This document shows, piece by piece, positions 23,640 to 35,705 of a DNA stretch of 64,000 nucleotides (position 1 is the stretch's first letter; every line of letters starts with the position of its first letter). The stretch lies in assembly GCA_964016985.1 (NCBI GenBank), contig OZ024835.1:64316828-64380827 (forward strand), written 5' to 3'. The notes beneath the pieces were generated by a model that had not been told where the DNA came from, made no database searches, and saw nothing but the letters and a program-made list of their open reading frames with translations. This DNA is from Anodontia alba (Eukaryota > Mollusca > Bivalvia > Lucinida > Lucinidae). The translations under genes and the position numbers were made by a program.

Positions 23640-25585
23640 TCAAATGTGTCCATTGGCTATAGCTGAGCCTACCTAGCATTGAGCCTTGATCTAAAGCCTG
23701 GTTCATTGGCTAGCATTCATTCACTAACATTAGTTCTTGATGCAGAGCCTTGTTCATTGTCTATAGTTGTGTGCCTATCATTAGCTCTTGGATCTAGAGC
23801 CTTGTTAATTGGCTATAGCAGTGCCTGCCTAGCATTAGGTCTTGATCTACAGCCTTGTCCATTGGCTATATTTGTGCCTACCTAGTATAAGCTCTTGATT
23901 TAAAGTCTTGTCCACTGGCTATAGCAGTGCCTGCCTAGCATTAGCTCTAGATCTAGAGCCTTGTCTACTGGCTATAGATTTGCCTGCTTTGCATTGATCC
24001 TTGATCTAGAGGACTGTTTATTGGCTACAGCTGTCTCTACCTAGCATTAACCATTAATTTAGTCTTATTCATTGGCTATATCTGAGCCTGTATAGCATTT
24101 TAACCCTAGCTCTAGCAGCATGTCCATTAACTTTAGCTGTGCGAGTCTAGCATTGTCCCTTGATTTAGAGCTTTGTGCATGGGCTATAGATGTGCAAGAT
24201 TAGCACTGACTTTTGATCTAGAACCTTGACTATTATCTATTGCTGTATCAGCCTAGTATTGACTCTTCATTCTGAGCCTTGTAATTTGGCTTTAGCATTA
24301 TCTTTTGATCTAGGGCCTTGTCTGTTGGTTATAGCTGTGCCTCCTAACATTACCTCTTGATTTAATGAGCTGCCCATTGGCTATAGCTATGCCTGTCTAA
24401 CATTACCCTTTGATTTAGTGCGTTCAATGGCTATATCTGTGCCTGCCTAACATTACTTCTTGATTTAGTGCGGTGTCCATTGTCTATAGCTGTGCCTACC
24501 TAACGTTACCTCTTGATTTTAGTGATTTTTCCATTGGCTATAGCTGTGCCTGCCTGACATTAACCCTTGATTTAGTGCGTTGTCCATTGGCTATAGCTGT
24601 GCCTGCCTAACGTTACCTCTAGATTTAGTGCATTGTCCATTGGCTATAGCTGTGCCTGCCTAATATCAGCTCTTGATTATGTGCGTTGTCCATTGGCTAT
24701 AGCTGTGCCTGCCTAACGTTACCTCTTTAGTGCATTGTCCACTGGCTATAGCTGTGCCTGCCTAACATTACCTCTTGATTTAGTGCATTGTCCATTTGCT
24801 AAAGTTGTGCCTGTATAGCATTAATTAATTTAGAGCCTTGTGTATTGACATTATTTGTGCCCTATTAGAATTGACCCTTGATTCAGATCATTATACATTG
24901 GCTATAGCTGTCCCTGGCTAGCATTAACCATTGATCTAGAGCCTTATCCAATGGCTATAGCTGTCCCTGTCTAGCATTAACCCTCGACCTAGAACTTGTC
25001 CATTGACTATAGCTGTCTCTATCTAGCATTTATCTTTTAGCTTCAGCTGAACCTGCTTAGTAATGACCTTTGATCTAGAGCGTTGTGGATTGGCTTTAGA
25101 TATACCTGCCTAGCACTGACCCTTTATCTAGAGCTTTGTCCATTGGCTATAGCTGTGCCTGTCTAGCATAAACCCTAGCTCTAGCGCCTTGTCCATTACC
25201 TTTAGCTGTGCTTGCCTAGTATTGCCCCTTGATCTAAAGCATTGTGCATTGATCATATATGTGCCTGCTTATCACTGACCTTTGATCTAGAGCCTTGTCC
25301 ATTGGTATTAGCTGTCTCGGCCTAGCACTGGCATTTGATTAGATTCTTGTTCATTCGCTATAGCTGTCTATGCCTAGCATTGACCCTTGATCTAGAGCAG
25401 TGTGCATTGGCTACAGCTGTCTCTGCCTAGCATTGCGCCTGGATCTAGAGCCGTGATCATTGGTTATAACTGTCTATGCCTAGCGTTGACCCTTGATCTA
25501 GAGCCTTGTGCATTAGCTAAAGATGTCTATGCCTAGCATTGACCCTTCATCTAGAGCCTTGTCCATTGCCTATAGCGTTCGACGT
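23640..25585. repeat. ~53-bp minisatellite array A, about 36 units
   Basis: Imperfect tandem of 'CCTTGTCCATTGGCTATAGC..TGTGCCTGCC..TAGCATTGACCC..TTGATCTAGAG'. Same orientation as arrays B and C. The 68-codon frame at 23679-23885 is a repeat artefact. Confidence 0.95.
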
Positions 25586-25884
25586 AGCAAACTGATGATG
25601 TTTGTCACATTCCTGACGTCAGTCGTCTGTAAACCTATGTCTTGATACAAATAAGTGAACTATACATCCAGTGTACTGAACCACAATAAGGTCTTCCTTT
25701 TAGGCTTCCTACCTGCCGGCTAAGCGGAATAAGATCAAGAATTCTAGCACTGGTGATAATCATGGAATATTAGAATCTGATATGCAAAATAACCCGGCCT
25801 GGTGTTCAAGAGCATAATGGTTGGCGTCGGGCATATACGGATAGCGAAGGCCCAGATGATACAGCGCGCATCCGCAGGTAAACA
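25586..25884. repeat. paralogous to 37600-37684 plus 40081-40390
   Basis: Shares 'GACGTAGCAAACTGA', 'CGTCTGTAAACCTATGTCTT', 'AATCATGGAATAT' and 'AACCCGGCCTGG'. It is the uninterrupted form of the site holding retroelement copy 5. Confidence 0.8.
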
Positions 25885-26025
25885 TGGCTGCAAAATAAGC
25901 AACCATCGATAGGGTAGGTATTAAGGTTGCACATTTTCAACAAGTTCCATTTGTTCCAACTTTCTGAATTCTGAGATTTTCATTATAGTTATGGAGCATC
26001 AATTATTAAAAAATAGTGAAGAAAG

Positions 26026-26027
<2 letters not shown>

Positions 26028-26056
<29 letters not shown>
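26028..26056. repeat. poly(A) tract
   Basis: Simple A-run; absent from the matching place in unit 1 (about 7970). Confidence 0.95.
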
Positions 26057-26058
<2 letters not shown>

Positions 26059-26476
26059 AATTAAGTTTTAATAATAAAATCCAAAAATTAAATTTATTAT
26101 AGAAAATGCACAGGTCAGACCCATTTTTTGGCCACAAAATTAATTTTCCTGAAATTATTTAAAAACTATGCACAGAAACAGAAACGACAACGACCATAAC
26201 ACACTGTAATCTACCCATGCCTTTCAATGTATTAGTTAGTAGTAATATTTGTCATCCTCTGCAATGCATTTATGCGATTACAGTGACTATTTAAAAGACG
26301 TTTTCTGAAATGATTGTTATTCACCTTCTTGGGTTATACATGAACGAAACAGTGCAACACGAAAAGGGGCTTTTGTGTATATCCAGATCACTCTAAAGAT
26401 GTACTTACAGTGTATACTGACGATAACCTTCGATAGATATCCTTATCAATACCGGACAGTGTAGAATCATCTGGTG

Positions 26477-26536
26477 GAAAGCCAAGGCCTATATCAGACT
26501 GCGTGATGCGCAGTCTGATCTAGGCCATCGCTTTTC
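26477..26536. repeat. hairpin in TRIM copy 2 3' flank
   Basis: Inverted repeat with arms around ATCAGACTGCG and CGCAGTCTGATC, extended by AAGGCC and GGCCATCG. Same position and outline as the hairpin after copies 1 and 3. Confidence 0.6.
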
Positions 26537-26632
26537 GCCTTATTCTTACAGACTCTTTTTTCAGTATCACGGCCTAATTAGTTTCCATCCTACACGTTTT
26601 GTTTATTACTGTCTTTATATACTTTGTTTACA

Positions 26633-28358
26633 TCAAGATAGTTTATACACAAACAGGTTGTTAGACTCGAAGCAGCCAACAATCAATGAAGCATCAGAAT
26701 GTCTGTAAGCTAAAGAATGCGGATACTGTAAACCATCCTTGGCTGTTAGTAATGTGCTATGCTTTCTGCAAGCAGCAGTGACACTCTGAACATTGTGTGA
26801 AACTGTGCCACATACAAGGAGGATGTCTTCCGGATCAACACAGACTCCTCTCGGACCTTTCAAGTTTGGATCTTTGTACTGGTATACTATACCGCCATCG
26901 GACTTCAGACACCATACACTAGATGAACCATACTCAGAAACATAGATGTTCCTTGATGATGAACTTACTGTGAGATGATACGGACAATCAAACATATATG
27001 ATCCGTCTTGGTTCATCCCTTATTATCATGTTACCAGCAAAGTCAAGGACTCTCACCTCTCCTGTATATCCTCTTAGTGTATTATCATGAGCTGTAATAT
27101 AGATTTCTTCACCAGCCACATGTACACCCCAGCATGTCTTGTTAAGCTGGAATGTACGGGCAGTCTTCAGTATCGGTATCACTTCTATATACTGAACTTG
27201 CTTTACATCAGGTAAGGTTATTATAGCCGTGTTCTTTTTTACTGCAGATACATCCCAAGGCGCGGATTGTAAATTGAAGCTTTCTTTTATTGTAAATGAG
27301 CTGTCCAAATGTTTGACTTTATTATTACTGTAGTCACAGACAATTATACTGCCATCCCGCAATGTCAGATCCAGTAATCCCATGGGGACTACTATCCTCT
27401 GATGATTTAACGTTGATCTCAGAGGAATTTTGAACTTCAAGAGTTGGAAATAATTTACCCTGTGACTTATTGCCTTGGGAGTAGCTAGTCGTCAAAGTTC
27501 CAAGTTTACTAATATTATTCTGAAGGTCGGCAAGCTGCTCATTCCTTTCAAAAGTAATTGTAGGTTCATTAGTTTCTTGACCAATTTCGTGTAACAATGT
27601 CCCATATCCTTCCAGACGGACTGACACTTTTGTATGAGCAACAAACATATATTCTGACAGAGAGGATCTCTTGGCGTTTTCTAGTAGCTGAATATCTGTC
27701 TGAAGCATATATTGGGTGGCAGAACACGATGATATGTGACGCTCGATTTCCTCCCTCTCACGTGATTCGAGCTTTTCCATCTTTTTCAGGATATTTTGTT
27801 CCAGTAGGTTCAAGTGTTGATTCAGTTTCCGTCTAAACAACTGTATTTCTTTAGTGCATATTTCCTTTACTGATAAAAGTCTCTGAAGGTCAGTATTTCG
27901 TTCTTGAAGAAATGTCTCAATTTTTGCCTTCACTGCATCTGCCTTCTCATTATAGAACTAAGTTTTGCCTTTTCATTACTAAAGAGTTTCTTTGATATTG
28001 CTTGTGTTTTACATTTTCCATGTTTAATAGATGTGCAAGTCTTACAAACAACATCACTGTGATTTTCACAATATTCGGAGACTTCTAAGTTCTGGTTACA
28101 GTCACATATAACAATACTAGGTGTAAACGCTGTAGCGTCATGTTTGGGTACTTGTGCCACGGGCACAAGTTTATGATTTCTGAACTGTTTATATTTCTTA
28201 TGAGAGTCTGCACAATTCCGACAAAGGAGTTCTTTACAGTCATCACAGAACTTTACTGCTTCGACCTCGTTACCTTCATAGTTACAGGGTCCGCAAGGGC
28301 GTGTAATTATTTTGTCAGAGGCGGCGTATAGAAACCGGACGCCGTCAACGGATGACAT
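26633..28358 (-). pseudogene. TRIM-like B-box/NHL gene, copy 2, three frameshifting deletions
   Basis: Homologous to copies 1 and 3 over its whole length, with the same start context and the same C-terminal FVYKLS. Both B-boxes keep their zinc ligands. Against copy 3 it has lost 1 bp at about 27947 (after KLSSIM), 2 bp at about 27361 (at the first propeller blade) and 5 bp at about 27019 (after GNMI); together these are the 8 bp by which it is shorter. The first and second deletions restore the original phase between them; the third shifts it again. The putative upstream acceptor is CG instead of AG at 28372-28371. An AATAAA lies on the minus strand at 26607-26602. It is a decayed duplicate, not a correctly translated gene. 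Confidence 0.85.
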
Positions 28359-28707
28359 TGTCTTCTGTTCCGAAAACAAACAAAATTGAGACAATAGTAC
28401 TAAAACCAACGTAGACGTATCTCACAAAAAGAGCCGTGGCGTACATCTGTAGACCTAGCTCAGACTAAGCTTCCGCGCAGTCTGATCAAGACCTTCGCAT
28501 TATAACGTTGTAGTATTGTTGGATGTAAGTTTGTTCTTTTCGAATAGCATCACAACGTCATTAGTTAAATATTAACGTCGCATGGAACAAATGCCTTACT
28601 ATGCGTTGGTGTATCTGAAGTCTGATGAGAAGCAATCAATATAGACCCTGATAAAACACCACAATCTGCGGCCTGTCAGTCGTCAGTAGCGCTCTTACGG
28701 TTAATGC

Positions 28708-28729
28708 AGTTTTTTTTTTTTTTTTTTTT
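28708..28729. repeat. poly(T) tract
   Basis: Simple T-run. Confidence 0.9.
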
Positions 28730-28839
28730 GTTTCAATTTGTAGCACTTGTGTTGTAATTATTAAAGGCACAATGAATAGTTTTGTTATTTTTCGTCTATT
28801 TTTTTTTCATGTAGTGTTTGTTGAGGTATGTTGAGTTTT

Positions 28840-29440
28840 TTTTATCTGCTTCTAGAAAAGTGAAATCTTTCTTAAACTCTTAGAGCACTAATCAAGGAGA
28901 CTGAGGAGACAATTTGCATAAAATGTCAAAGACTGTTTCCTGGGAAAAATACGAGCAGAAGATCAAAATGTTGTCTGCTGAAAATTTTACCTGGCGTAGT
29001 GTTAATCTGCTTTTAGAATAGCACGATTTTCTAAATCTCTTAACTCTTTCACTGCCATAGGCGATAATAACAGGCTTTTGCAAACAGCATAGATCCCTTT
29101 TGCAAACAGTATAGATCCAGATGAGACGGCTCATAATGAGTCGTCTTATCTGGATCTACGCTGTTTGACGTTCAGTCATTGAACTTTACATATGAAATTC
29201 TTTCCAAGCAATTAGTTTGTTCAAAAGAAAAAGGAAAGAAAAACAGACGACAAATGTCGTCTGAAATTTGGCAGCGAAAGAGTTGCGCTAATCGCCAGTG
29301 CAACACACAATTTGTTTTGTATTTTTCTGACATTTTTATGGTACTCATGTGCCTAGCTGACGATTACAATAAAATGTTAGATCTTCATAATAATTTTGTA
29401 AAATTTAGAATGTCGGCTATAGCGCTTTAACGGTTCATGT
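28840..29440. repeat. ~165-bp repeat block
   Basis: Degenerate units with 'GACAATTTGCATAAAATGTC', 'TGTTGTCTGCTGAAA' and 'CTGCTTTTAGAATAGC', interrupted by the hairpin at 29102-29168. Confidence 0.6.
29102..29168. repeat. ~65-bp inverted repeat with duplicated left arm
   Basis: GCAAACAGTATAGATCCAGA...TCTGGATCTACGCTGTTTG. The first ~20 bases also occur just upstream (29080-29100), so the left arm is doubled. Confidence 0.75.
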
Positions 29441-30249
29441 TTAGTTTTTGCTTTAATTTGTAAGGTCGGAGCTGTATTTATAAAAGAAACAATGAATATT
29501 TTTTCTTCTTTTGCAATTCCTTTGCTTCTATTTTACATAAGGCAATGTTCGTTGTGGTCACCTCCCTAGATACTATACTATTGGCGTGGGTATAATATTG
29601 ACCATCAGCACTCTCTTGGCAAGTCAATGATATATTTCTTTATTTTTTTTTATTCCAAACTAAGGCTTTTATAGTTCATGCAAATGGTTTCTTTAGGGGG
29701 CAGCTTCCACGCAATGCCAACTTACTTTCTGTGACAGAATATTAAGATATAAGTTTTAAAAGTGACGTTCGATTTTTTTTTAACCACGCATGCTGAATCG
29801 TTAAACGACCTTGGCAATACAAGAAGCTAAAATGTTATGAGCGCCATCAGTTATGGCCCCGGTTTCGCTGACTAGTCATGGTTTTCGCTTATTCGAAAAC
29901 CGATCTATGTTATTTTATTTCTAAGTGTATGCTGGTCTCTGACTAAAACAAACGTCCATACACGTATGGTCAATTTCGTGTTAAAACTAAAACAAGGATT
30001 CCCGAAGTAAAAAAAAAATCACTAACGGCGTAGTTTTATTGTAACTACATATTTACATGTACTGATATATATCCCTTGGACCTAAAAGAATTAAGTAGGA
30101 AACAAATAAGATTAAAACGTACCAATTCTATAAAAAATAAGTCTAAAGCATACCTGTGTTGTCTTAACGTAATTAGTTAATTTCTAGTGCACAGACACAA
30201 AAAAATGTATCTCTCGCTTGCCTCTTGTCACATGGCCAATAGTCTTTTT

Positions 30250-30541
30250 CGACTGGTAATCGAGGACTGGTAAGTTTCTGTGAAACATTGAATAGGAGTA
30301 TTCTATCTACTTGTAACAGCCGGTCCATGATCAAATCAAATCATTTTGTTTTTTCAAGCTCCTAAGCGAGCGTAATGCATGGAAGGTTCGTCGTTTCATC
30401 GAAGTGACTCGTGCTTCACGAGCTCTTTTATGAACTTGAAAAACAATTTAAATTCGATTGGAGTATGTGGCCGGCTGTTATGAGAAAATATCACACTCCT
30501 TCACAAAATTTCACGGACTTTTCACGAAACTTACCAGTCGA
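30250..30541. mobile_element. ~290-bp foldback element
   Basis: Whole-length inverted repeat: 'CGACTGGTAA..GGTAAGTTTC..GTGAAA' pairs with 'TTTCACGAAACTTACCAGTCG', 'AACAGCCGG' with 'CCGGCTGTT', and 'CATTTTGTTTTTTCAAG' with 'CTTGAAAAACAATTT'. ACATGGC stands on both sides (30230-30236, 30542-30548), a possible 7-bp duplication. The paralogous places at 23310 and 61390 lack it. Confidence 0.75.
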
Positions 30542-30950
30542 ACATGGCATATATCTAATCCTACCCTGACGACTACACTCGGGATTTTCCGCCATAAGTC
30601 GGAACACTAAGTAAGGGTATGAAGATTTTCTCCCATGGTGTACTGAGTACCCCTTACATCAGCGCTGACGTACTGAATACTCCTGAACGCTAAGCCATTT
30701 TGAAATACCTGCCTTATTTTTATCAGAAAACAGGATTTGACATTTCATGCAAATCGTCTCCAAATGAGACAATTTGCGTGAAATGTCAAATTCTGCTTTC
30801 TGGGAAAAGTAAGAAAAAATACATTAATTTGTCGTCTGCTTAATTAAACAAGAGAGCGATAAAAGTTTAAAAACAGTTTGCATATCAGCTTCGTTTTTGG
30901 CAAATAAAAGAATTTAAATTTGATATGATATCAGCATTTATAATGCTTGA

Positions 30951-31225
30951 CATCACGAAAACATGCCTATATAAAGTCGACCCCTTAAACCCCACGTTTA
31001 TATAATAAAAATGGGGTTTACAGGGGTATACATTATTTTTCTTATCTCTACTCAAAAACATAGATTGTGAGTATTGGTTTGAACCGTCTCGCCGAGACGG
31101 TTCTAATGAGTACTCATAATCTATGTTTTGAGCAGAAATGTGAAAAATAGAATTTTTATCTGAAAATTTTCATTTTTTTGGTGGTAAAATGTTCAGTATA
31201 TTTGAATAGGCATGTTTTCGTAATG
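30951..31225 (-). mobile_element. P1 element, copy e (inverted, compensatory changes)
   Basis: CATCACGAAAACATGCC to CATGTTTTCGTAATG. The central stem reads AACCGTCTCG/CGAGACGGTT instead of the usual AACCGCCTCG/CGAGGCGGTT: both arms changed together. The empty form is near 19482-19495 and 61810. Confidence 0.87.
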
Positions 31226-31544
31226 TTATTTCTCTTACAACCTGTTATTAGACAGCCAACCATTAACGATTGGCACGCTGACTGACAACTTCAGCAGATG
31301 ACACTTTAATTTTATTCTTATTTTTCCAATAAATGGGGTTTTTGAGATTACATGCCTTAGAAGACCAATTGCATGGCCTAAAGTATAAAATAAAAAATAA
31401 AAAAAAAATAAAATAAAATCAGCTTTTGCAGCTATGCACGGACCTCAAGTCTTTCTGTAGGGTTTGTCCACAGGCACACGACTGTATATTTGTGATTTAT
31501 TTTACATGTAATATAGAATGTTAGCCTTTCATTACTTTTCTATC

Positions 31545-31550
<6 letters not shown>

Positions 31551-31585
<35 letters not shown>
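31551..31585. repeat. poly(A) tract
   Basis: Simple A-run. Confidence 0.95.
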
Positions 31586-31588
<3 letters not shown>

Positions 31589-32204
31589 ATCGGGTGCCTA
31601 TGTGTTTGTCGGGTCTTCCACGAAGTCAAGCACCGCGGTCACCCATCCAGATACTAAACGCGATCTTCATTACTTAACCTTATGAAAAAGCCTTGCACTT
31701 AAACGAAACACGACTGAACAATCGACCACTCATAAACGAGACCGAAAGAAGTGACCAATAACTACATGTTTCTTCAAAACTGATACAAAGTCGGCTTGAT
31801 TATGGAGCACTAACCAAAATTGGCCTTATCGCCCAACATTGACGGGCCGTGCAATCTAGAAGGTTAACCTTGGAAACAAAGAACGCTTAAAAGAACCAAA
31901 AGCCTATACACGATTAAAGTTACAAGACTAGACAACATGACATTCTCCTTTTATAGAAAAATTACATCACAAAAAAACAAATTTTACGACGAATGATATA
32001 CCTACCATTTTTGTTTGTTTCCAGCCGATATATTCAAAGCCGCATGTGCTCGGAAGACGCACATAAACTTTGCTTATCGGGGCCACAGGCCCGATTATGA
32101 ACCGTGATATATCCTGGGAAAAATAAGACAAAAAATGATCATCAGTTTGTCGTCTGCCTAATTAGCCGAAAGAGCGGTAAAGGTTAAAAGTTGAAACACG
32201 GATA

Positions 32205-32340
32205 TAATAATAATAATAATAATAATAATGAAAATTATAATAATAATAGTATTCATAAAATTATAGTACAAAATACTACTACTACTACTTCTGCTACTAC
32301 TTCTACTACTACTACTACTACTACTAATAATAATAATAAA
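32205..32340. repeat. (TAA)n and (CTA)n microsatellites
   Basis: AAT-type repeats, then ACT-type repeats, then AAT again, running into array B. Confidence 0.9.
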
Positions 32341-34225
32341 AATATCCCTTGATATAGAGCCTTGTGCATTAGCTATACCTGTGCCTGCCTACCTAGCATT
32401 AGCTCTTGATTTGGAGCCTTGTTCATTGTCTATAGCTGCCTCTGCCTAGCATTGATCCTTGATCTGGAGCCTTGTCCGTTGTCTATAGCTGTGCCTGCCT
32501 AGCATTGCTCCTTAATAAAGAACCTTTTGCATTGGCTTTACCTGTGCCTGCTTAGCATTAGCTCTTGATTTAGAGGTTTGTCCATTGGCTATAGGTGCCT
32601 CTGCCTAGCATTGATCCTTGATCTGGAGAGCTTTGTCCGTTGGATATAGATGTGTCTGTCTAGCATTAAGTCTTGATGTAGAGTTTCAATTGGCTATAAC
32701 TGTGCCTGCCTAGCATTAGTTCTTGATTTAGAGCCCTGTGCATCGGCTATAGCTGTGCCTGCCTGTATAGCCTTGTCCATCGGCTATAGCTACCTGCCTT
32801 GCACTGACCCATAAGCCAGGGGATTGTTTATTGGCGATAACTGCCTCAGCCTAGAACGGGCTCTTGATTTAGAGCCTTGTTCAGGGGCTATAGCTGTGCC
32901 TGCCTAACATTAGCTCTTGATTTAATGCGTTGTCTATTGGATATAGCTGTACTTGTATAGCATTAATCCTTGATCTGGACCCTTATATGTTGACTTAAGT
33001 TGTACTTACCGAGAACTAATCCTTTATTTAGAGCCTTATCCAATGGCTATACCTGTCCCTGCCTAGCATTGATCTAGATTCCTGCCCATTGGCTATAGAT
33101 GTCCCTGTATAGTATAAACCTTTCAGCTTCAGCTGCTTGTAATGACCCTTGATCTAGAACTTTGTGCATTGGCCATAGATGTGCCTGCCTAGCAGTGACC
33201 CTGGATCAAGATCCTTTTCAATTGTTATAGCTATGCCTGTCTAGCATTAAACCTAGCTCTAGCGCGAACTGTTCCTGCCTGGTATTGCCCTTTGATTTAG
33301 AGCCTTGTCCTTTGGCTATAGCTATGCCTATCTGGCATTAACCCTAGCTCTAGCACCTTCTCCTTTAGCTTTAGTTGTGCCTGCCTAGCATTGCCCTTCA
33401 TTTAGAGCTATGCCTGTCTAGCATTAGCTCTAGTGCCTTGTCCATTAGCTTTAGTTGTGCCTGCCTAGCATAGCTGTTTAATTTAGAGCCTTTCAGCTTC
33501 AGCTGCCTTGTAATGACTTTTGATCTAGAACTTTGTGCATTGGCCATAGATGTGCCTGCCTAGCAGTGACCCTGGATCTAGATCCTTTTCAATTGCTATA
33601 GCTATGCCTGTCTAGCATTAAACCTAGGTCTAGCGCCTTGAACTGTTCCTGCCTGGTATTGCCCTTTGATTTAGAGCCTTGTCCGTTGGCTATAGCTATG
33701 CATATCTAGCATTAACCCTAGCTCTAGCTATGCCTATCTAGCATTAACCCTAGCTCTAGCACCTTCTCCTTTAGCTTTAGTTGTGCCTGCCTAGCATTGC
33801 CCTTCATTTAGAGCTATGTCTGTCTAGCATTAGCTCTAGCGCCTTGTCCATTAGCTTTAGTTGTGCCCGCCTAACATCGCTGTTTAATTTAGAGCCTTGT
33901 TCATTGGCTATAGATATGCCTGTCCAGCATTAACCGTAGCTCTATATCGCCTTGTCCATTACCTTTAATTGTGCCTGCCTAGCATTGCCCTTTGATTTGG
34001 AGCCTTGTGCATTGTCTATAGCTGTGCCTGTGTAGCATTAACCGTAGCTCTAACGCCTTGTCCATTAGCGTTATCTGTGCCTGCCTAGCATGACCCTTTG
34101 GTTTGGAGCCTTGTTCATTGGCTATAGCTATGCCTGTCTACCATTAATTCTAGCCCTAGCTCCTTGTCCATTAGCTTTATCTGAGCCTGCCTAGCATTGC
34201 CCTTTGAGCTAGCCTTGATTTACGT
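32341..34225. repeat. ~53-bp minisatellite array B with a ~370-bp higher-order repeat
   Basis: Same monomer as array A. Within it 'CAGCTTCAGCTG' recurs at 33124 and 33494; the 370-bp spacing is seven monomers, and the two blocks share their private variants. Confidence 0.93.
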
Positions 34226-34755
34226 ATACTATTGACCCTAGTTTCATATGAGACAAAGAAGTCTACTTAAACTAGTTTGAAAGCTGATAAGTAATTCTAT
34301 CATATCTTTCCCTTGAACCGATAACTGCTTTATTAAATTTGTTTTAAAAGTTTCTAGTACATTTTGTGGACAATCGGAGATATTGTTTCCGCAACTTGCA
34401 TTATAGATACCATGCTATGTACAAGAATCGTTCGTCTGTGGTTATGAACGAATGCCATGGATGGGGTTCTGTGGGCGTGGTATTGGCTTTTTACCACTAA
34501 CAGCTCTGGCATTTCTTCACAATTGTTTAGTTACTTATCATGATACAGCACAAATGGTATGTACTTATTTATGAGATTTATTATTATTATTATAAACTGT
34601 ATCCCACTTTTCACTTTATCGACGACAGACGTAAACACTTCTGTACACGGCTATGGAAAACAGCCAGACATACCAACGTATGTCTCAGAGGTCATTCAAG
34701 GTCAAATTGTTTTAATTATGATCCCAACCTTATGTTTGGCATTTACCCTATGTCT
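34226..34755. other. non-satellite spacer between arrays B and C
   Basis: No monomer homology. Two overlapping frames (70 and 85 codons) in 34540-34797 have no recognised motif. Confidence 0.5.
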
Positions 34756-35705
34756 AACGCCTTGTTCATAAGCTTTCTTTGTGCCTGCCTAGCATAGCCC
34801 TTTGATTAAAATCCTTGTTCATATGCTATAGCTATGCCTGTCTAGCATTAACCCTAGCTCTAGCGCTTTGTCCATTAACTGAAGCTGTGCCTGCCTAGCA
34901 TTGCCCCTTGACCTAGAGCCTTGTGCATTAGCTGAAGCTATGCCTGTCTAGCATTGACACATGAACTAGAGCCTTATCTGTTGGCTATAACTGTCTATGC
35001 CTAGCATTGACCTTTAATCTAGAGCGTTTCCCGTTGGCTCACGCTGTGTTGTCTAACATTACTTCTTGACTTAGAGCCCTGCCTATTGGCTATAGTTGTG
35101 CTTGCTTGGTTACAGTTGTCTAGCTTGCCTAAAAATAGGTCTTCATTTAGTGCCTTGTCCATTGGCTATAGCTGTGCCTGTACCATTAATCCTTGATCTA
35201 AAGCCTTGTCTTAGTTCTTGATTTTAAGCTTGTATATTGGCTATAGCTGTGCTTGTACCATTAATCCTTGATCTAGAGCATTGTCTTAGCTCTTGATTTA
35301 AAGCTTGTATATTGGCTATAGTTGTACCTTCCTAGAATTTGCCTGATTTAAAGACATTTCCATTGGCCATAGCTGTCCCTGCCTAGCATTAACCCTTGAT
35401 CTAGAGCCATGTCAGTTGGCTATAGCTGTGCCAGACTAGCATACGACTCGTAAATGCTTGATCTGGAGTCCTTAGGTATAGCTGTCTCTGTCTAGCATTA
35501 ATCCTTGATCTAGCTCCTTAACAACAGTTTTAGCGGTGCCTGCCTAGCATTGACCTTTAATCTAGAGCCTTGCCCTTAGCTATAGCAGTGCCTACCTAGC
35601 ATTGGCCTTTGAATTTAAGCTTATACTGTTAGCAATAGTTGTGCCTGCCTAGCATTAAACCTAGATCTAGCGCCTTGTCAATTAGTTATAGCTGTATCTG
35701 CCTGA
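34756..35705. repeat. ~53-bp minisatellite array C, about 17 units
   Basis: Continuation of array B monomers after the 0.5-kb spacer, more degenerate at its right edge. Confidence 0.92.

Larger units (their letters stand above)
25885..32180. repeat. repeated TRIM-bearing unit, copy 2
   Basis: In order: 3' flank of TRIM copy 2, the pseudogene, 165-bp-type repeats (28840-29440), a block with CACTCTCTTGGCAAGTCAATG (29600-30660), and a block matching 61490-62410 (30690-32180). The same order is found at 54020-63110. Confidence 0.65.

Noticed and set aside
23679..23885. 68-codon frame in minisatellite array A with repeated leucine-rich units
   Set aside because: Frame does not persist in the rest of the array; monomer length (~53 bp) is not a multiple of three.
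34540..34797. 85-codon frame between arrays B and C as a gene
   Set aside because: No motif, a second overlapping frame of similar length, and no conserved counterpart in the paralogous segment.
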